Positions 26,101 to 33,210 of a stretch of DNA of 64,000 nucleotides are shown piece by piece (position 1 is the stretch's first letter; the number at the start of each line of letters is the position of its first letter). The stretch is taken from NCBI RefSeq assembly GCF_900129795.1, contig NZ_FQWW01000008.1:135480-199479 (forward strand). The letters are read 5' to 3'. The notes beneath the pieces were generated by a model that saw only the letters and a program-made list of their open reading frames with translations, had not been told where the DNA came from and ran no database searches. This stretch comes from Flavobacterium sp. CF108. Its GTDB lineage: Bacteria > Bacteroidota > Bacteroidia > Flavobacteriales > Flavobacteriaceae. A program made the position numbers and the translations under genes.

Positions 26101-27451
26101 GAAGCCCGATTCCGGCCCTTTAGGAAAAGGAAAAATCATTCTCAATGGAGGTACTCTTCTATCAGAGGGCGGAGATGCCACTCTGTACAATGATATAGAG
26201 GTTACCGATGGAGTTAGAAGCTATATGTATGAAACCAGTTATGCTATCAATCTTAGGGGCAGGCTGATTGGTAAAGGCATCCTTGAACATGATGGAAATA
26301 CCTATGCCGGACTGCATTTATATGGCGATAACAGCCAGTTTTACGGAACATTCTTTTCCAAACAACGAAGCGGCAATCAGAGGGTCAGATTTGAGGTTCC
26401 GCAGTCAGGAAGCGCCAACGCGGTCTGGGATCTGGATGCCAATGGTGTTGACTGCCACAGTATCCAATTTAAAACAGGTACACTGCATTTTGGTGCACTA
26501 AGAGGAAGAGGATATCTAAGAAATAATGCTGGAGGTTCTCCTTATATCAGTATCGGAGCCCTGAATACCGATTCTTATTTCGGAGGGACATTTGCTAATT
26601 CTTTAAATGTGGAAAAAGTGGGAACCGGAAAATTAGTTTTCAGCGGAAATCACGCTTACTCAGGTGTTACAACTGTCAAAAAGGGTAAATTTCAATTAAG
26701 TAATGATCCCGCAACCGGAGCTTTTATAAGTCCTATAACAGTGACCGAAGGGGCTTTAGGAGGAACAGGTGTGAGCCAGTCCTCTGCTGTTATTGGCTCA
26801 GGAAGCGGGTCCGAAGCCAGACTTGAACCAGGAAATGATACTATAGGCACCCTGACTCTTGCTTCCCTGACTTTAAATGCAGATGCCATATATAGTGTCG
26901 AACTAGATTTAAATACCGGAACTTCAGATAAAATGATAACTGGCAGTGTAATTCTCGCTGACAGTCCTTCCTTGGAAATTATTGGAAATACCGGCACACT
27001 GCCTTACGGTACAGCATATACAATTATCGACAATAAAGGTGACGGAGCTGTAACAGGAATATTTAAGAACCTCCCGGAAATGTCCCTGCTGAAGGTTGGA
27101 GACTATAGTTTCCGTATTACTTACAAAGGAGGTTCAGGAAATGATGTACAATTGCTGGACAACCGTACTTTAGCAGGAAATGCTGAAGAAACTACTGATA
27201 ATCAAAATGATACAGAAGACGAAATTATTATTTACCCTAATCCTGCTGCTACCATGTTGATGGTGAGAGTTAATAAAGTGAAAGGCAATACTATTCTTGA
27301 ATTATACAATTCCTTAGGAATGAAAGTGAAGTCTCAACCTTTGACAAGTAAAACGGAAACGATTTCATGTCAAAATCTGTCTGCTGGAATCTATTTCCTG
27401 AAGGTTATCAGTGCAAATAAAACTATCGTGAAAAAAATTATAAGAGAATAA
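23156..27451 (+). CDS. Giant secreted alginate-lyase-fold protein with T9SS signal
   Basis: Secreted multidomain protein of 1431 residues. After a signal peptide (to about 26), residues 30-350 match the Alginate_lyase (alpha/alpha toroid) superfamily, with NEN near 133-135, DTGRDDHW (238-245) and WGAEVAY. A concanavalin-like beta-sandwich lies at 380-555 (GSAAYNAGIWTVKGAG, GLMIRES). A putative Ig domain (558-640) and two FN3 domains (643-728, 730-815) follow. Then comes a long parallel-beta region with autotransporter-type repeats (GTGGLVKTGEKFLFISGVNTY; VEKVGTGKLVFSGNHAYSG), and finally a T9SS type A signal from IIYPNPAA. Cargo is expected at the cell surface or outside. The substrate is uncertain, as this fold occurs in lyases for alginate and other uronates. 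The gene has more G+C-rich codons than its neighbours, a sign of transfer. Confidence 0.85.
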   Translation: MKKFNPILLLGILYLILGIIPSVSAQKKFVHPGIPFTQADLNQLKANITKEPWLSGYNALKNDARSKLSYSPQGPFPTVSRAPNLNNIQWKSDMQAIHNLTFMYVFTGDPAYAKKATDLLNAWAVTNTSWQGNENMLDIGDYVPYFVTAADILKSTYPGWTETNTANVRNYFANVIYPTSWVPNPLRDCNKGAIQLMIGLSVAAFLDDETKWNQSIEVYRMDAGAALRNSTPSGQVGDTGRDDHWFVQAFSLAWGAEVAYKQGVDMFAEMDNRLLAIGELYNHYAIDPSGLTYIPYGGYSVYWSQGWGIPSGARKQHPFNNIIQGAYSVRKGIPTPYTDKMRTLTGENGWSFLYLKSSDSSTATAMSPIVYPSQNVVSAPYLTNIDIGNPGIKGSAAYNAGIWTVKGAGYAPSNSNNFTFCPVKGNAAIVAKIESNSVAGAISGLMIRESLAAGSKFAAINFNPSGPVNLSSSGASASNSGYTHYATNSAWWLKLERVGNRIFAYHSHDGITWTNIALFIMTLPEDAYIGFYTSSKNASVLNTAVFSNVAINNNFAAGSPEITSNKFVSGVVGTPFSYIIIPAAGPAAYTASGLPAGLSLDAVTGIISGTPTTRGTSVVIVEASNGKGISKTAVIIDITTNKAPGAITKLTAAAFNSSIKLEWPGGPNITSYTVSRTSASGGPYTVIQNNLTNNFFTDPSPAYEINNYYIVTAYNGNLASGISNEVFASIPPEVPSQPAITSANGQVTLTWKTAVGAKQYNIKRAVTMGGPYTVIGTVSATNYTDKALVNGVGYYYVISSVGAVKESENSDEAFGAAGSSIRTWSSNPSSQNWNQNVNWAEAVIPSSPAVLNFNTSTNTNLYNDIINLEISRILFEPDAYPYTIEGNSISLKNDIVNNSLNSQSLTNAVTINSQAIINPHTDDLRLSGIISGTGGLVKTGEKFLFISGVNTYEGNTVINGPSGGWPPQRAVAIAGHGTGLEGKPDSGPLGKGKIILNGGTLLSEGGDATLYNDIEVTDGVRSYMYETSYAINLRGRLIGKGILEHDGNTYAGLHLYGDNSQFYGTFFSKQRSGNQRVRFEVPQSGSANAVWDLDANGVDCHSIQFKTGTLHFGALRGRGYLRNNAGGSPYISIGALNTDSYFGGTFANSLNVEKVGTGKLVFSGNHAYSGVTTVKKGKFQLSNDPATGAFISPITVTEGALGGTGVSQSSAVIGSGSGSEARLEPGNDTIGTLTLASLTLNADAIYSVELDLNTGTSDKMITGSVILADSPSLEIIGNTGTLPYGTAYTIIDNKGDGAVTGIFKNLPEMSLLKVGDYSFRITYKGGSGNDVQLLDNRTLAGNAEETTDNQNDTEDEIIIYPNPAATMLMVRVNKVKGNTILELYNSLGMKVKSQPLTSKTETISCQNLSAGIYFLKVISANKTIVKKIIRE

Positions 27452-27494
27452 AAAATCTTTTAAATTCTTTAGCTGCCACCTGTGCAATTTAAAC

Positions 27495-27523
27495 TACCCC
27501 CAAATAGTTCCTTTTTGGGGGTA
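27495..27523 (+). terminator. Terminator of the alginate-lyase-like gene
   Basis: A 10-base perfect stem (TACCCCCAAA/TTTGGGGGTA) with a 9-base loop begins 44 bases after the stop and is followed by ATTTTAT. Confidence 0.85.
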
Positions 27524-27741
27524 ATTTTATAGAAGGAAAAGTTGGACTTGATACCTTTTTTCTGCAACAAAAAGCTAAGGCTGTCTATATTTATATTAAA
27601 ATCCTTATTGAAACCTTGGAGCTGCCTTCTAATTTGCCACAAAAAGCTAAAATGGTTTTAATAGAAAGAGGATAATGGCTTGTTTTTTTGACACTATAAT
27701 TCTAAAGATTAAAAGGAATAATACTGTCTAAATTTAAAGCT

Positions 27742-27873
27742 ATGAAAAAGACCAAAAAAAACACATTAGGATTTAAAATTCTGACTGCCTCCATGAGCAT
27801 CCACAGCGGAAAGATCCTTGATGTGCCCCTTGAATCAAAGAATACTATTTTTTTAAGACAGCTCTTAAAATAA
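27742..27873 (+). CDS. Hypothetical 43-residue protein
   Basis: Short ORF beginning MKKTKKNTLGFKILTASMSI, with a mixed basic and hydrophobic composition and codons richer in G+C than its surroundings (GCCTCC, AGCATCCAC, GTGCCCCTT). It overlaps the 3' end of the convergent gene at 27865 by 9 bases. I do not recognise it; it may be a real small protein or a fragment of an imported gene. Confidence 0.35.
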   Translation: MKKTKKNTLGFKILTASMSIHSGKILDVPLESKNTIFLRQLLK

Positions 27874-28257
27874 AAGTAACTTGTAAAAATTTTCAAATTG
27901 AGATTGATAAATTGCAGGATTAGAAAATTTAATTTCCGGCATTTTTGAAATAAAATCCGAAGTGTCTTTAAAATACGATTTTAATTCTTTTAAAAGTTCA
28001 TTTCTAGATTTTGAAGCATCCAGAAGTTTTAGATTTTTAATCTCATTAAAATAAAGTAAACTATTATGCAGCTGTTTATTAAAAAAACAAACCATTACAT
28101 TGGTTCCCTTCTTCTCCAACTTTAAAAAATATATTAATTCTATTTTGTTATATACAACAAATATAGAACCTTCAAAATCTTTTGGTATGCTTCTGTTTTC
28201 TAACAAGAAAGAATCCTCATAAAATTCAAAGTCGTCTTTGAATTTTCTTTTAAACAT
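27865..28257 (-). CDS. Hypothetical protein, 130 residues
   Basis: Cytoplasmic-looking protein of 130 residues with no signal peptide or membrane segment. It is rich in Phe, Leu and Lys, with an alternating pattern suggesting a small alpha/beta fold (SIFVVYNKIELIYFLKLEKKGTNVMVCFFNKQL) followed by helices. I do not recognise a family. Its start lies 2 bases after the stop of a truncated surface-protein N terminus, so the two may share a transcript. The surroundings are decayed, and it could be a passenger or a fragment of a defence or toxin-like pair, for which there is no direct evidence. Confidence 0.55.
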   Translation of the reverse strand: MFKRKFKDDFEFYEDSFLLENRSIPKDFEGSIFVVYNKIELIYFLKLEKKGTNVMVCFFNKQLHNSLLYFNEIKNLKLLDASKSRNELLKELKSYFKDTSDFISKMPEIKFSNPAIYQSQFENFYKLLLF

Positions 28258-28259
28258 TT

Positions 28260-28376
28260 TTAAGAAAATCCCTTGATTATCTCCAATGCATTTGGTATTT
28301 TAGTTCCAATACCAACCTGCGAACGGGCTGAAAAAGAAGCCAAAACAACAAATAAAGGGAGTAATCTATTTTTCAT
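28260..28376 (-). pseudogene. N-terminal remnant of a VGIGT-type surface protein
   Basis: The 38-residue frame begins MKNRLLPLFVVLASFSARSQ, a signal peptide, and continues VGIGTKIPNALEI, the opening common to many flavobacterial secreted adhesin-like proteins (VGIGTTTPNA...). It stops after 38 codons, where a normal protein of this kind has several hundred. It looks truncated by deletion. Confidence 0.7.
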
Positions 28377-29277
28377 AACCTTTTAATTATTATGTGTTTA
28401 ATTATTTTCTTAAGTCTTTAAAATTCAAACATCTAGATTTGAAGGTGCAAAGTTCTCTTGAAAATCAATTTATTTTTGCCCGTAAAAGTTTTTAAACTTA
28501 TAGATTCAAGGTATATATGAAAATAGAGGCTATTTTATAGGGGAGAATTCCTATATTGCAAAGGGCAAATACTAGCAATGGCGTTAGACAAAAACAGACT
28601 AAGCATCTAATAAACAAATATTTGATTTATAAAATTACAAAAAAAGAGATAAAACTTACATTTTCTCTCTTGCTGCTGTTCTGCCCTAATACTTATACAT
28701 AATGAGTAAGTATTTATATAAATTCTGGTATATGTTTTTGTGAGTGGTAATTGTACTATCTAATTTCTTTTTTGAGGTTTTCTAAAAATTTATACGCTAA
28801 AACTTTAATTTAATTTATTACTATTTGGACAATCGTTTTGGCACCTAATAAGAAAGACGCATGCCATCTGCCTTATCTTTGTTATAAAGTATACGCTCAA
28901 GTGAATAAATTTGTAAAGCATAATCGCTATTTAGTCCATTTGTTAACGATTTGTAAGTAATTAGCAGCTTCTGTTTCTACTTTTTATACTTACTATAATT
29001 TATCGAAATTTCAAATGATAGTTACAAACTTTTAGTAGAATAATTATCATCATTTTCAGTTTTTAAGAAAGCTTTGTCATATTATATCCTTAAAAGTATT
29101 GCTCTTGAAATTGAAATATTTTTTATTAATAAATATTCATTTTAAAGCAAAGCCGGAAAATAAATCTTCTGCTGTCCTTCCATTTCAATCAAACAAATAG
29201 AAGAACAGATCTAAACATAACATGGATAATAGATGCTTCAATAAATTAATAAATGTTTTTCCTATAAAAAATCATAA
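28377..29277. other. Gene-poor A+T-rich region
   Basis: About 900 bases without a supportable gene. A minus-strand open frame of about 42 codons ending at 28845 (SLTNGLNSDYALQIYSLERI) looks coding-like but has no start and no recognised family. The region probably contains remains of deleted genes. Confidence 0.4.
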
Positions 29278-29604
29278 AGTATAACAGAAAATATTAGAAT
29301 TTTGGCTAAAAATGAAAATTTAACGATAATCAAACTTGAACAAGAAATTGGTGCCAGCAAGGGTGTTTTGTCACGCGCTATTGCAAAGAATACTGATATA
29401 TAAGCAAAATGGATTTTGAAAATTGCAGAAAATTATCCTAGATATAGCTGTGAATGGTTAATAAAGAGAAAAGGATCAATGCTTAGGGAAACAATTAAAA
29501 TCCAGACATTGTCACATCAACATTAAATGATGCCGGAAATTTTGAAGTTTTAGCAGCATCCCGAAAGCAGACGATTGATAGCCTGCAAAAAATAATCTTC
29601 TATC
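29278..29604 (+). pseudogene. XRE/phage-repressor-type regulator, broken
   Basis: The frame from about 29278 reads NIRILAKNENLTIIKLEQEI and then GASKGVLSRAIAKNTDI, a helix-turn-helix of the XRE/repressor type. It is interrupted by TAA at 29401-29403. In the same frame it continues AKWILKIAENYPRYSCEWLI and then KRKGSMLR, the usual end of the domain (in intact relatives NPEWLLTGKGEML). A shift near 29500 then leads into a second frame PDIVTSTLNDAGNFEVLAAS and RKQTIDSLQKI, like the coiled tail of such regulators. One nonsense codon and one frameshift make it a pseudogene. A terminator follows at 29621. Confidence 0.7.
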
Positions 29605-29620
29605 TCTCCACAAAAAGGAT

Positions 29621-29650
29621 AAACCTGCAAATCTCTCGATTTGCAGGTTT
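29621..29650 (+). terminator. Terminator after the broken regulator
   Basis: A perfect 12-base stem (AAACCTGCAAAT/ATTTGCAGGTTT) with a CTCTCG loop, followed by TATTTATTTT. It sits between the broken regulator (plus) and the GH8 gene (minus) and could serve both. Confidence 0.85.
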
Positions 29651-29717
29651 TATTTATTTTAAAGCAGTTTTACAATCTTTTTAAAAATGGAACTACTCAC
29701 TAATTTACCTCAAAAAG

Positions 29718-30998
29718 TTATCTCATTTCCGGAACTATTATTTGATATTTTCCGCTGAGATGCATTAGGCTAAAAAGATACATTAGCCCATCATAATATG
29801 GATCAAAATAACCGTCTTCATAAGGCTCAAGTTTAGCATTCCAAACCGCATGAACAAAATCCATACTTGTTTTATCTTTATTTACTAATGATGCCGTAGC
29901 TGCGGTTGCTACCAAGCCAATTGAATGTCTAAGCTTTTTTACCGAACCTGCCTGAAGAACAAAATCCGGAGTAGAACCATCCAGATTAAACTGATCTTCA
30001 TAAGTATCTAATCCTTTTGATCTCAGGAAATTTTGAAATCGCTTCGCATAATCTTCCTGCCATTCTTTATCTTTTCCATACCACGTATAATCCATTGCGA
30101 TATTCATAGGAACACGCCAGGAATCATAACGGAATCCGGGCGGCATCCAGGGCGTTGGATGCGGTTCTCCGTTAAATTCGGTATAATCTGAATTTAGACC
30201 CGTTACAGGATGGCAGGCTTTATGCAAAAAGTTACGCGAAACATCGGCACATTCTTTATAAAACTGTTCATGACCATCTTTGGCATATAAGGCCCAGATT
30301 TCATAAAATGCAGGAACATGATAAGAAGGATCTGTCCAGTTGTAGCCGCCTCCTTCTGGTACAAAGGAAATCTGCTTGTGTTCTGTATTTATAATATTAT
30401 AGATATTTCCGGTACCGTCTTTTTTCCACATAGCATCTAATATTCTTCTGGCTTCTTTGTAGTAATTTATTCCCGTATCATTTCCCCATTTATTAGAAGC
30501 AAAAAGCAGACTGGTTATATAATATAATTCTCCATCTGAAGCAGAACCGGGAGAATTTTGTTTTTTCGTCTGCAGATTTACACTCCAGGCAAAATAAGCT
30601 TCTCGTGGTCCGTCCTGATGCTGCATGTATTTTACAGACCAGCGCCAGAGACGGTCAAAAACTTCTTTTTTATTGAGCTGAACAGCAACCATCATACCGT
30701 AGGACATTCCTTCGGTACGGGCATCGTTATTTTTGATATCAGAAACATATCCTAACAAATCTCCTTCTTCAAAATATACTTTATTTGGTCCTTCAAAAAC
30801 ATCATAATACGCTTTTACTAATTTTTTATCAATATCAATTTGACTATAACCTGCTTCTTTAAGAAGATTACGGTATTGAGGTTTGTCTGTTTTGTTTTTG
30901 TTTTGACTAATGGCAAAAGCCGGAATAAAGGCAAAAACGATAATTAAAAGTCGGATTCTAATCAAATATTCATTTGTAATAATTTGATATACAGTCAT
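29718..30998 (-). CDS. GH8 reducing-end xylose-releasing exo-oligoxylanase
   Basis: GH8 enzyme of 426 residues, closest by motif to reducing-end xylose-releasing exo-oligoxylanases (Rex), which trim xylose from xylo-oligosaccharides. A hydrophobic segment at residues 15-32 suggests export. The acid motif ARTEGMSYGMM gives Glu96, GSASDGELYY contains Asp155, and GFRYDSWRVPMN gives the likely base Asp292. The C terminus has DGYFDPYYDGLMYLFSLMHLSGKY, usual for this subgroup. It is transcribed divergently from a GPH-type sugar symporter. A palindromic operator candidate lies 62 bases upstream. Family is firm; Rex specificity rests on overall similarity. Confidence 0.9.
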   Translation of the reverse strand: MTVYQIITNEYLIRIRLLIIVFAFIPAFAISQNKNKTDKPQYRNLLKEAGYSQIDIDKKLVKAYYDVFEGPNKVYFEEGDLLGYVSDIKNNDARTEGMSYGMMVAVQLNKKEVFDRLWRWSVKYMQHQDGPREAYFAWSVNLQTKKQNSPGSASDGELYYITSLLFASNKWGNDTGINYYKEARRILDAMWKKDGTGNIYNIINTEHKQISFVPEGGGYNWTDPSYHVPAFYEIWALYAKDGHEQFYKECADVSRNFLHKACHPVTGLNSDYTEFNGEPHPTPWMPPGFRYDSWRVPMNIAMDYTWYGKDKEWQEDYAKRFQNFLRSKGLDTYEDQFNLDGSTPDFVLQAGSVKKLRHSIGLVATAATASLVNKDKTSMDFVHAVWNAKLEPYEDGYFDPYYDGLMYLFSLMHLSGKYQIIVPEMR

Positions 30999-31035
30999 AT
31001 TGTCTAGGATTATTTGTTAGTCATTTATAATAATT

Positions 31036-31043
31036 TAAATATA
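31036..31043 (-). promoter_or_regulatory. Candidate -7 box of the GH8 gene
   Basis: On the minus strand this reads TATATTTA, seven of eight matches to the Bacteroidota -7 consensus TAnnTTTG. It lies 16 bases downstream of an operator-like palindrome, the same spacing as upstream of GH43. Confidence 0.5.
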
Positions 31044-31059
31044 CACAAAAGCAGTAAAT

Positions 31060-31075
31060 ACACAACTGGTTGCAT
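31060..31075. promoter_or_regulatory. Operator-like palindrome upstream of GH8
   Basis: ACACAACTGGTTGCAT, an imperfect palindrome with arms CAAC/GTTG. The core ACAAYYGGTTG is shared by sites at 31137, 50846 and 51166. Position overlaps the expected -33 region of the GH8 promoter, consistent with repression. Confidence 0.7.
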
Positions 31076-31136
31076 AAAAAAATATCAATGAATAAAGGAT
31101 ATAAAATACAATATACATCGTAATTTATTATTTTAA

Positions 31137-31152
31137 AAACAACTGGTTGTGT
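31137..31152. promoter_or_regulatory. Operator-like palindrome upstream of the symporter
   Basis: AAACAACTGGTTGTGT, with perfect arms ACAAC/GTTGT. On the plus strand it is followed 18 bases later by TAGATTTA (31171-31178), seven of eight matches to the -7 consensus. This site probably controls the divergent symporter gene. Confidence 0.7.
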
Positions 31153-31381
31153 TCTGAATTAATCATTTAATAGATTTACTGAAACAATCCCATGCTTCAA
31201 ATATGTTAATATAGGCTTCAAAAATGATACACTTTTTTCAACTTTCAAGCTATTTTTACATTAAACATTCCAAGTGAAATAGAGTAAAATGAAGTGTTGT
31301 TTTTTGATAGAAATACGCCTCAAAAATAATCTGCAATTAATATAACAGGATATAAACCTGTAAAAGCAACCCTTAATATTT

Positions 31382-32845
31382 ATGAGTAATACATCGCAAA
31401 AGCTTTCTATATTAGAAAAAATAGGTTACGGTTTAGGTGATTTTGCAGCTAATTTGATTTTTCAGACTCTGCTGACTTTTTTGGCTTTCTTTTACACAGA
31501 AGTTTATAAAATTCCTGCCGGAACAGCAAGCGTTATTATCTTTACCGGAGGCTTTATTGGTGCTTTTTTTAATATCATCATGGGAGTTATTGCTGACCGT
31601 ACTCAAACCAAATGGGGAAAATTTAGACCTTGGATATTATGGACTGCTTTACCTTTTGGAATTGCTGGAGTGCTTTCTTTTTTAACTCCGGATTTTGGAA
31701 TAACAGGTAAGATAACGTATGCATTGCTGACTTACTTTTTTTTAGTGCTGCTTTATTCCGCAAATAATTTACCGTATGTTGCTTTAAGCGGTGTTTTAAC
31801 CGGTGATATGAAAGAACGAAACAGTCTTTCCTCCTATCGCTTTGTTGCTGTAATGATAGCCCAATTTATAGTTCAATCACTTTTACTGCCATTTGTTTTA
31901 ATTTTAGGAAATGGAGATAAAGCTGTTGGTTTTAAAAACACCATGATACTATTTGCTTTTATTGGGGTAATTTGTTTTCTGGTTACTTTTTTTACTACTA
32001 AAGAAAGAATCATTCCTGCAAAAAATCAGGAATCTTCTGTGAAGCAGGATTTTATTGATTTGTGCAAAAATGGCCCATGGCTGGTTATGTTACTTGTTAC
32101 TATTCTGGTATTTATAACTTTGTCTTTAAAGGGCGGCATGTATGTTTTTTACTTTAAATATTATTTAGATCCTGCTGCTCAGGCTATTTTCTTGAATGAT
32201 ATTGGTTTTACTGCTTTTATTGAGAGAGTAAATAATTCCTTAACAGCAATGGGTTTTGTAGATCTTCAATGGCCTAAAGATGCTCCAACTTCTGCTTTTA
32301 GTCTTTTTAATGGCGGAGGGATTATTTTTATGATATTCGGAATCCTGTTTTCAAAATCTCTTGCAGATTCGTTTGGTAAAAGAAATATTTATATCACTTT
32401 CATTTTTTTATCTGCTCTGAGTTTACTTCTCTTTAATTTTTACAGCAGAACCGCTATTGCAATGGTTTTTTTAACCCAATTATTACATGGATTCATTTAC
32501 GGAGTAACAATTCCTTTATTGTGGGCTATGATTGCTGATGTGGCTGATTACAGCGAATGGAAAAACAGTCGAAGAGCAACTGCTACTGTTTTTTCAGCAA
32601 TGATTTTTGGATTAAAAATCGGAATAAGTATAGGCAGTGCTTTAGGTGCAGCTTTTTTATCTAAGTATGGTTATGTCGCCGAAGAAGTCAATCAGGTTCC
32701 GGCTGCTGTTGAAGGGATTAAACTTTCAATAAGTATTTATCCGGGCTTTATATTTATTATAAGTGCCATTTTATTATGCTTTAATGTAATAGATAAAAAA
32801 ATGGAAATTCAAATTGAAACAGATTTGAAGGAAAGAAGAATATAG
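31382..32845 (+). CDS. GPH-family sugar:cation symporter (MFS), likely xyloside importer
   Basis: Inner-membrane transporter of 487 residues with about 12 hydrophobic segments, of the glycoside-pentoside-hexuronide:cation symporter group. Recognisable parts are IGYGLGDFAANL at the N terminus, MGVIADRTQTKWGKFRPWILW in the first cytoplasmic loop (the D-R-T...G+FRPW signature), and AMIADVADYSEWKNSRRATATVFSA after helix 10. It would move xylose or short xylo-oligosaccharides from the periplasm into the cell. The divergent GH8 enzyme and shared operator palindromes support a xylan role. Exact substrate and coupling ion are not shown. Confidence 0.88.
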   Translation: MSNTSQKLSILEKIGYGLGDFAANLIFQTLLTFLAFFYTEVYKIPAGTASVIIFTGGFIGAFFNIIMGVIADRTQTKWGKFRPWILWTALPFGIAGVLSFLTPDFGITGKITYALLTYFFLVLLYSANNLPYVALSGVLTGDMKERNSLSSYRFVAVMIAQFIVQSLLLPFVLILGNGDKAVGFKNTMILFAFIGVICFLVTFFTTKERIIPAKNQESSVKQDFIDLCKNGPWLVMLLVTILVFITLSLKGGMYVFYFKYYLDPAAQAIFLNDIGFTAFIERVNNSLTAMGFVDLQWPKDAPTSAFSLFNGGGIIFMIFGILFSKSLADSFGKRNIYITFIFLSALSLLLFNFYSRTAIAMVFLTQLLHGFIYGVTIPLLWAMIADVADYSEWKNSRRATATVFSAMIFGLKIGISIGSALGAAFLSKYGYVAEEVNQVPAAVEGIKLSISIYPGFIFIISAILLCFNVIDKKMEIQIETDLKERRI

Positions 32846-32891
32846 ATTGCAGATTGTAGATTTTGAAACCTGAAACCTGAAACTTTTTTTA

Positions 32892-33040
32892 TTTAACGCA
32901 AAGCACACAAAGATTTTTCTACATATAAGGTTTTTATAAAAATACAAAGTTCGCAAAGCTGAATCAACACAAAGCTTTGTGAACTTTTTAAATCTAATAG
33001 TTGCACACGATAAAAAAAGCCTTGCGAACTTTGCGTTAAA
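32892..33040. repeat. Nested inverted repeats
   Basis: Outer arms TTTAACGCAAAG (32892-32903) and CTTTGCGTTAAA (33029-33040) are perfect complements. An inner pair at 32946-32960 and 32973-32987 is complementary with one mismatch. The words TTCGCAAAG and CTTTGCG recur near 57405 and 59121. No gene lies in the 365-base gap between the symporter and the SusD terminator, so these repeats are its main content. Confidence 0.75.
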
Positions 33041-33133
33041 ATATCCTCAGTTCAACCTGAAACTTGAAACTTTAGACCTGAAATCTAAATTATAAAATCT
33101 GAAATCTAAAATTAATTCTGTCTTTACAAAAAA

Positions 33134-33164
33134 ATAAACAGTGCATTACAAGTGCACTGTTTAT
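33134..33164 (-). terminator. Terminator of the SusC-SusD transcript
   Basis: A perfect 12-base stem (ATAAACAGTGCA/TGCACTGTTTAT) with a 7-base loop, followed on the minus strand by TTTTTTT. It lies 46 bases after the SusD stop. Confidence 0.9.
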
Positions 33165-33210
33165 CAAAAATACTAACTTAACTTAACTCAAACTAACATA
33201 ATTTAATCGT

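Noticed and set aside
27527..27675. Plus-strand frame of about 50 codons with two QKAK words (FFLQQKAKAVYIYIKIL)
   Set aside because: No start codon, directly follows a terminator, and matches nothing I know; may be a relic.
28845..28970. Minus-strand frame of about 42 codons ending NKDKADGMRLSY
   Set aside because: Coding-like text but no start codon and no recognised family; listed only within the gene-poor region.
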